DNA of 64,000 nt from an uncultured Clostridia bacterium (lineage in GTDB: Bacteria > Bacillota > Clostridia > Christensenellales > Borkfalkiaceae): assembly GCA_934271275.1 (NCBI GenBank), contig CAKQRD010000006.1, positions 93,314-157,313 of the forward strand. The letters run 5' to 3'. The translations under genes were made by a program, and so were the position numbers. The notes under the pieces are model-generated. The model was not told where the DNA came from, ran no database searches, and was given only the letters and a program-made list of their open reading frames with translations. This document shows positions 58,949-64,000 of the stretch, in pieces (position 1 is the first letter of the stretch; each line of letters opens with the position of its first letter).

Positions 58949-59812
58949 TCACTCGTTTATCCAAAGCCCGCTGTTTCCGCAGGGCAAAATAACGCCTTCT
59001 TCCTCCGTTTTCAGTCCGACTTCGTAAGCTTCCGTTCTTCCGCCGCGTTTTCTTCTTACGGCGATTTCCAGAATATTCTTCATTACCTGCGGTTGCAATC
59101 CCGTCGTATAACTGTTTATCAAAAAGAACAGCGGATTGTCCGAAAGCACCTTTTCGCAAAGCTCCGCGAACGGAAACAGTTCCGTTTCCAGCTTCCACGT
59201 TTCGCCCGAAGGTCCTCTCCCGTACGAGGGCGGATCCATTATCACCGCGTCGTAACGCCTGCCCCTTCTGATTTCACGCTCGACGAACTTTTTACAGTCG
59301 TCTATAATGTATCTTACGCACGCGTCTTTAAGTCCCGAAAGCCTTACGTTTTCTCCCGCGCGTTCGACCATCGCTTTTGCGGAATCGACGTGGCAGACTT
59401 TTGCCCCTGCCGCAGCGCACGCAACCGTCGCGCCGCCGGTATAGGCAAAAAGATTCAGAACGTTTATTTCCCTGCCCGCGTTCTTAATCAGCTCCCGCAT
59501 TCTGTCCCAGTTTACGGCTTGTTCGGGGAAAAGCCCCGTATGCTTAAACCCCATAGGCTTCACCTTAAATTTAAGATCGCCGTAAGAAACCGTCCATTCT
59601 TCGGGCATTTTGCCTTTAAACAGCCACTTACCGCCGCCCGTTTCGCTGCGAAGATACTTTGCGCAAAGCCCTTTGTAACCTTCCATGTCGACGGAACTTT
59701 TCCAGATGACTTGCGGATCGGGACGAAGAAGAGTTACTCCGCCCCAGCGTTCTAATTTATATCCGTCGCCCGTGGCGATTACGGAGTAGTCCTTCCATTC
59801 GGCGACTTTCAT
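58949..59812 (-). CDS. Class I SAM-dependent rRNA methyltransferase (RlmI/RlmK type)
   Basis: 287 residues from the ATG at 59812 with GAGG eleven nt upstream. SAM-binding VLNLFAYTGGATVACAAAGAKVCHVD (about 112-137), then DAVIMDPPSYGRGPSGETWK with the DPPS motif for base methylation, and FFLINSYTTGLQP. Related to RlmI (23S m5C) and the C-terminal half of RlmL; it lacks the PUA domain of RlmI. The target cannot be assigned. Operon with the RluA gene below. Confidence 0.88.
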   Translation of the reverse strand: MKVAEWKDYSVIATGDGYKLERWGGVTLLRPDPQVIWKSSVDMEGYKGLCAKYLRSETGGGKWLFKGKMPEEWTVSYGDLKFKVKPMGFKHTGLFPEQAVNWDRMRELIKNAGREINVLNLFAYTGGATVACAAAGAKVCHVDSAKAMVERAGENVRLSGLKDACVRYIIDDCKKFVEREIRRGRRYDAVIMDPPSYGRGPSGETWKLETELFPFAELCEKVLSDNPLFFLINSYTTGLQPQVMKNILEIAVRRKRGGRTEAYEVGLKTEEEGVILPCGNSGLWINE

Positions 59813-59854
59813 TGATAATAACCTCTTAAATTTAACGCGCCTATACGTGCAACC

Positions 59855-60066
59855 GAGCGTTTGACCTCGCGCAGTCGCAAACGCGCCGCCGCAGAACGCA
59901 GCCGCAAGACGCGCCGCAAGATATGCCGCTATATTTTCCGTTCTTTCGCTTTCAATAAGGAAAGAGAGTGGTGCGGATTGCGATAGCAGGCGACAAACGC
60001 GAAGTGCGCGTACTATTTTCGTACGCAATCGAGCGTTTGAAAGCACGCCGCCGCAAGACGCGCCGC
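59855..60066. repeat. Diverged direct duplication downstream of ileS
   Basis: GAGCGTTTGA at 59855 and 60031, and GCCGCAAGACGCGCCGC at 59901 and 60050, each followed by a CTATATTTTC. The second copy ends in the last codons of ileS, suggesting the gap of ~250 nt arose by tandem duplication of the ileS 3' end. Confidence 0.55.
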
Positions 60067-63000
60067 TATATTTTCTTATTAAGAATTACGGTGCAAGCCG
60101 CGCCGTTAATATCTATATCCTTTTTATACCCCGTCGTTTCGCCTTCCGTCACGGAATCGGCAAGCACTACTTTGCGAAGTTCCGAACCTTTTTCAAACGC
60201 TTCTTTAAGTTCGTCGTCATCGGTAAGGTAGTTTACGGTAATTCTGTCAACGACCTCGAAGCCCGCTTCTTTACGGAGCGACTGAATTTTGGAAATAAGT
60301 TCGCGCTCTACTCCTTCTTTACGAAGCTCGTCCGTCACGTTGGTGTCCATAACCACAGTCATACCCTTGTCGCTTGCGGAAACGTAGCCCTTCATGCTCT
60401 CGGAGAAAATCTGCAAATCTTCGAGCGCGAACTCGAACTCGTCGCCCTCGAACTGCGTTTTATACGTTTCTCCCGCCTTAACGCACGCGACAACCGCCGC
60501 CGCGTCGCAACTTTCAAGGAATTTTTTAACCTTGCCGAGCTTTGCGCCGTACTTCGGTCCGAGCGTTTTGAGCTGCGGTTTAAGCTTATAACAAACGAAA
60601 GAGGAAACATCCGCAACGCGTTCTATCTCCTTAACGTTCAGCTCTTCTTTCGCAATCGAAAGCTCTTCTTCCGAAAGCTTTACGTCGCGTTCGGAACAAA
60701 CGAAAACCTTTGAAAGCGGCTGACGATTTTTAACGTTCGCCGTGTTCCTGCACGCCCTGCCCAAAACGACGATGTCGAGAACGTTCTGCATACCGCTCTC
60801 CAAATCTTTGTCGATTGCCTTTTCGTCCGCTGCGGGGAAGGAGCAAAGGTGTACCGAAATCGGCGCGTCTTTATAGAACGCGGGAACTAAATTCCGGTAT
60901 ATACTCTCCGCCATAAACGGGGTGAACGGCGCGGTAAGCTTAGCCATAGTGACGAGTACGGTGTAAAGCGTGGTATAAGCCGCCGCCTTATCCTCCGTCA
61001 TGTCGTGTCCCCAGTAGCGTTCTCTGCCGCGGCGAACGTACCAGTTGGAAAGGTCGTCCGTAAACTCCGAAAGCGCGCGCGCCGCACCGTATATGTCGTA
61101 TTCGCCGAGTCCCTTATCGACCGCCAGAATAAGCGTGTTGAGCTTGGATAAAATCCACTTGTCCATAAGCGTCAGCTTGCAGTCCGCAAGGTTATATTCC
61201 GCGGGATTATACTTGTCGATTTCCGCATAAAGAACGAAGAACGCGTAAGTATTCCAGAGCGTACCCATATACTTTCTCTGCGCTTCGGAAACGGCTTCTT
61301 CGTAAAATCTCGAAGGAAGCCACGGTGCGGAACCCGTATAAAAATACCATCTCACCGCGTCTGCGCCCTGCTTATCGAGAACGGACCACGGATCTACGAC
61401 GTTGCCCTTATGTTTACTCATTTTAATACCGTTTTTATCGTTAACGTGACCTAAAACGATACAGTTTTTGAACGGAGCTTTGCCGAAAAGCAAGGTAGAA
61501 ATCGCGATAAGGGTATAAAACCAACCGCGCGTCTGATCCACCGCTTCCGAAATAAAATCCGCGGGGAAATGCTTTTCAAACAATTCTTTATTTTCAAAAG
61601 GATAGTGGAACTGCGCAAAGGGCATAGAACCCGAATCGAACCAGCAGTCCATAACCTCTTTTTCCCTATGGAACGTGCCGCCGCACTCGCACCCGAAGGT
61701 GCAGTTATCTATATACGGACGGTGAAGCTCTATATCTCCGTCTATACGGCAAAGGTCTTTCAGCTCTTGTTTGCTGCCGATAACGTGAACTTTTCCGCAC
61801 TTATCGCAAACCCACACGGGGAGCGGCGTACCCCAGTAACGCTCGCGGGAAATGCCCCAGTCGATAACGTTTTCGAGGAAGTTCCCCATTCTGCCGTTCT
61901 TAATCGTTTCCGGTATCCAGTTTATGGAATCGTTCGCCGCGATAAGCTGATCTTTTACGGCGGTCATTTTAATAAACCAGCTTCTTCTTGCGTAATAAAT
62001 CAGCGGAGTGTCGCAACGCCAGCAGAACGGATAACTATGCTCGAACGGAACTTCCGCAAAAAGAAGTCCGCGCTCTTTCAGATCCTTTATAACCGCCTTG
62101 TCGGCGTCTTTTACGAACATTCCCGCAAACTTGCCCGTTTCTTCGGTCATTTTGCCGCGTGTATCGACAAGACACACAAATCCCACGTTCCACTCTTTGC
62201 AGACTCTCGCGTCGTCTTCGCCGAACGCGGGCGCGTTGTGAACTATGCCCGTGCCGTCGTCCATGGTAACGTAGTCGTCGGTAATAACGATAAACGACTT
62301 TTTGTTTTTTTCTACCGCAGCGGCGGTGAAATCGAAAAGCGGTTCGTACTCCGCGTTCTCGTATTCCGCGCCCTTTTTAACGCCGATAAGCTCGTAATTT
62401 TCAAAATATTTGGGAACGAGCGCTTTGGCAAGAACGTAAGTATTGCCGTCCTCCGCCTTAATTTCCGCGTAGTCCTCTTTTGCGTTCATACAAAGGCAAA
62501 CGTTTGAAGGAAGAGTCCACGGAGTGGTAGTCCATGCAAGGAAATACGCGTTTTCTCTGCCTTTTATCTTAAACCGCGCGACTACGGAAACCTCTTTCAC
62601 GTCTTTATAACCCTGCGCCACCTCGTGCGAAGAAAGCGCCGTTCCGCAACGCGGGCAATAAGGCACTATTTTATAACCTTTATATAAAAGCCCTTTTTCC
62701 GCAATGGTCTTTACCGCCCACCAGACGGATTCGATATACTTGTCGTCGTAGGTGACGTACGGATTTTCCATATCCGCCCAGTAACCTACTCGTTCGCTCA
62801 TCTTTTCCCATTCGGATTTATATTTCCAGACGCTTTCTTTGCATTTTTTAATGAACGGTTCGATGCCGTATTTTTCGATTTCCTGCTTGCCGTCTATGCC
62901 GAGCGTTTTTTCCACTTCGAGTTCTACGGGAAGTCCGTGCGTATCCCAGCCCGCCTTGCGAAGGCAATGTTCGCCTTTCATAACGTGATAGCGCGGTATA

Positions 63001-63200
63001 ATATCCTTGATAACGCGGGTTAAAATATGCCCTATATGCGGCTTGCCGTTGGCGGTCGGCGGACCGTCGTAAAATGTAAACTCTCTGTTTCCCTCGTTTT
63101 CCTCTTCGTTTTTCTCGAAAATATCGTTGTCTTTCCAGAACTTCAAGACTTCCTTTTCCCTGTCGAGAAAGTTAAGCGACGCGTCTACTTTCTTGTACAT
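60066..63200 (-). CDS. ileS: Isoleucyl-tRNA synthetase, type 2 (IleRS2)
   Basis: 1044 residues. HIGH motif in YDGPPTANGKPHIGHILTRVIKD (about 44-66), editing domain with FLAWTTTPWTLPSNV (about 221-235), KMSK loop as GIKMSKHKGNVVDPW, anticodon-binding end without the terminal zinc ribbon of type 1. The overall style is the IleRS2 (eukaryote-like) clade, whose members usually resist mupirocin. Leader of ~180 nt has no T-box consensus that I can see. Ribosome site AAAAGGAGCG. Confidence 0.95.
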   Translation of the reverse strand: MYKKVDASLNFLDREKEVLKFWKDNDIFEKNEEENEGNREFTFYDGPPTANGKPHIGHILTRVIKDIIPRYHVMKGEHCLRKAGWDTHGLPVELEVEKTLGIDGKQEIEKYGIEPFIKKCKESVWKYKSEWEKMSERVGYWADMENPYVTYDDKYIESVWWAVKTIAEKGLLYKGYKIVPYCPRCGTALSSHEVAQGYKDVKEVSVVARFKIKGRENAYFLAWTTTPWTLPSNVCLCMNAKEDYAEIKAEDGNTYVLAKALVPKYFENYELIGVKKGAEYENAEYEPLFDFTAAAVEKNKKSFIVITDDYVTMDDGTGIVHNAPAFGEDDARVCKEWNVGFVCLVDTRGKMTEETGKFAGMFVKDADKAVIKDLKERGLLFAEVPFEHSYPFCWRCDTPLIYYARRSWFIKMTAVKDQLIAANDSINWIPETIKNGRMGNFLENVIDWGISRERYWGTPLPVWVCDKCGKVHVIGSKQELKDLCRIDGDIELHRPYIDNCTFGCECGGTFHREKEVMDCWFDSGSMPFAQFHYPFENKELFEKHFPADFISEAVDQTRGWFYTLIAISTLLFGKAPFKNCIVLGHVNDKNGIKMSKHKGNVVDPWSVLDKQGADAVRWYFYTGSAPWLPSRFYEEAVSEAQRKYMGTLWNTYAFFVLYAEIDKYNPAEYNLADCKLTLMDKWILSKLNTLILAVDKGLGEYDIYGAARALSEFTDDLSNWYVRRGRERYWGHDMTEDKAAAYTTLYTVLVTMAKLTAPFTPFMAESIYRNLVPAFYKDAPISVHLCSFPAADEKAIDKDLESGMQNVLDIVVLGRACRNTANVKNRQPLSKVFVCSERDVKLSEEELSIAKEELNVKEIERVADVSSFVCYKLKPQLKTLGPKYGAKLGKVKKFLESCDAAAVVACVKAGETYKTQFEGDEFEFALEDLQIFSESMKGYVSASDKGMTVVMDTNVTDELRKEGVERELISKIQSLRKEAGFEVVDRITVNYLTDDDELKEAFEKGSELRKVVLADSVTEGETTGYKKDIDINGAACTVILNKKI

Positions 63201-63380
63201 AAGTTTCGCTCCTTTTTATTATATCGGCGTTAAAATAATCACGCGGGCAGCCGAATCCGCAAAACCGCCCGTTTATGCGGAATACAACCCGCACCGACGG
63301 CGTGCCGACGCGAACCGTAAACGCAAAAAGCGCGTACTGCCCGTTCGCTATACTGCCCTACGATAAAATCTTATAGGGAT

Positions 63381-63409
63381 ATTATAGCTATAATTGTCGG
63401 TTTTGTAAA
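63381..63409 (-). promoter_or_regulatory. Promoter of ileS
   Basis: TTTACA (63409-63404), 17-nt spacer, TATAAT (63386-63381). A GC-rich leader of ~175 nt follows. Confidence 0.7.
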
Positions 63410-63448
63410 GTTAATTTTTATCAAAAACGGTTTTTGCCCGAATTTTTC

Positions 63449-63477
63449 TTGCAATTATTCTTAAATTGATATAGAAT
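63449..63477 (+). promoter_or_regulatory. Promoter of the SRP RNA gene
   Basis: TTGCAA (63449-63454), 17-nt spacer, TAGAAT (63472-63477); predicted start ~63484. Confidence 0.7.
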
Positions 63478-63483
63478 ATATTT

Positions 63484-63740
63484 ACCGCGCTATGCGGGGA
63501 GTTAGCGATGCCCTGTCGTCCGCAATTCGCTTAGCGGAGCAGAATGCTTTTAGAGGCTTACGTCGTGGTTGGCTGCGTTTTATAAGGGACGTTGATTTTA
63601 AGGTCTTATGCAACGCGCCCCCGCGAACCGTGTCAGATCGGGAACGAAGCAGCACTAAACGGAAAGGCTCGTGTGCCATAAGGTAGCTTTAAAGGAGTTA
63701 CCTGTAAGGCTAACGCTTCGGCGGCGCATTCCGATAAAAG
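63484..63740 (+). ncRNA. ffs: Signal recognition particle RNA, large Gram-positive type
   Basis: The domain IV core is clear: CCGTGTCAGATCGGGAACGA followed by AGCAGCACTAA (about 63629-63656), where Ffh binds (canonical GTCAGG...GGAA...AGCAGC; here with a few substitutions). Distal arms GTTAGCGATGCC (63501) and GGCTAACGC (63709) pair to close helix 5, and ATGCG (63492) with CGCAT near the 3' end. Length ~255 nt indicates the Alu-containing type of Bacillus and Clostridium. Ends are approximate. Promoter in front, terminator behind. It pairs functionally with the SecY/SecD export genes here. Confidence 0.9.
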
Positions 63741-63760
63741 ACGCGCGGTTTATTTAGACA

Positions 63761-63802
63761 AAAAAAGGAACGGAAAGATTTTTTACTTTCCGTTCCTTTT
63801 TT
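63761..63802. terminator. Terminator of SRP RNA, shared with the converging gene
   Basis: 17-bp stem AAAAAAGGAACGGAAAG (63761-63777) / CTTTCCGTTCCTTTTTT (63786-63802) with U-runs on both strands. Confidence 0.88.
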
Positions 63803-63869
63803 GCGATCGAAGCCGCCCGCGGAAAAAGCGAAAGACTCCGATCGTATTATATAGTATTATTATATCGCC

Positions 63870-64000
63870 TTATTTACCTTTGGCGAACAGTCCTTTAATC
63901 GCGGCGATTAAATCCGCAAACGATTTTTTCTTTACGACGAACCAGAAAATCGCAAATCCTCCGAGTCCCGTAACCGCTACGGATCCGATTGCTATACCCG
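63870..64000 (-). CDS. C-terminal end of a membrane protein (cut by window edge)
   Basis: 43 codons visible, reading IAIGSVAVTGLGGFAIFWFV then KKKSFADLIAAIKGLFAKGK before the stop. One membrane helix followed by a basic amphipathic tail: the usual end of a surface protein anchored by a C-terminal helix. Identity cannot be told. Confidence 0.65.
   Translation of the reverse strand, partial: GIAIGSVAVTGLGGFAIFWFVVKKKSFADLIAAIKGLFAKGK

Noticed and set aside
63201..63380. T-box riboswitch upstream of ileS
   Set aside because: The leader is GC-rich and ~175 nt, but no T-box core sequence or terminator hairpin followed by a U-run was found.
63482..63686. Two short protein frames over the SRP RNA
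   Set aside because: The sequence is explained by the SRP RNA structure; frames are chance.

Overview
The window reads as chromosome of an uncultured, spore-forming, low-to-mid GC Clostridia-type bacterium, probably a gut lineage (an inference from gene content and style, not from a database match). Supporting signs are a complete Firmicutes-order S10-spc-alpha ribosomal cluster, AbrB-type SpoVT beside a SpoVB/YabM-like flippase, SpoVG, a three-gene GerA-type germination operon, a large SRP RNA of Bacillus/Clostridium type, C+ zinc forms of S14 and L36, and strong SigA-type promoters (TTGACA-17-TATAAT) before most transcription units. No tRNA, rRNA, CRISPR array, prophage or transposase gene was seen.

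Layout. 1-13 kb: 3' truncated secD, a zinc-ribbon membrane protein, a DUF1858 protein, an orphan Wzz/BY-kinase fusion, a Na/phosphate symporter with PhoU-like tail, trmL with an apparently dead nitrilase-fold protein, a repeat-filled gap, dusB overlapping a SpoVB-like flippase, spoVT, and a small divergent XRE / DUF1413 / PH-SHOCT locus with twin palindromic operators. 13.3-29.6 kb: one long minus-strand ribosomal superoperon, rpsJ to rplQ, including secY, adk, map, a KOW protein, infA, rpmJ and rpoA, preceded by a consensus promoter and a leader with a full intrinsic terminator hairpin. 29.8-38 kb: tig-clpP-clpX, rqcH with an RluA-family synthase, and a 673-residue surface protein. 38.2-42.3 kb (plus strand): germination operon. 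42.4-47.3 kb: ArsB/NhaD transporter, lactate/malate dehydrogenase, murC, spoVG. 47.4-50.3 kb: polar amino acid ABC transporter. 50.7-54.8 kb: two DegV paralogues, an XRE-membrane regulator and an unknown coiled-coil protein. 54.8-64 kb: alpha/beta hydrolase, rpsU, NSS-family sodium symporter, RluA synthase, rRNA methyltransferase, ileS (type 2), SRP RNA, and a truncated membrane-protein end.

How it fits together: most of the window is translation, protein export and protein quality control (SecD/SecY, SRP RNA, trigger factor, ClpXP, RqcH, tRNA/rRNA modification), with sporulation and germination genes scattered between. The most unusual observations are: (1) the amino acid ABC transporter solute-binding lipoprotein looks naturally circularly permuted, with the family's C-terminal segment placed right behind the lipobox; (2) several otherwise conserved proteins (GlnQ-like ATPase, DusB, MurC, L17, the SpoVB-like flippase, GerC) carry long low-complexity insertions or extensions; (3) the nitrilase-fold protein lacks all three catalytic residues; (4) the GerC subunit has lost its lipobox cysteine; (5) an attenuator-like terminator sits in the S10 leader; (6) two small regulator loci have well-formed palindromic sites, one apparently driving a leaderless mRNA.
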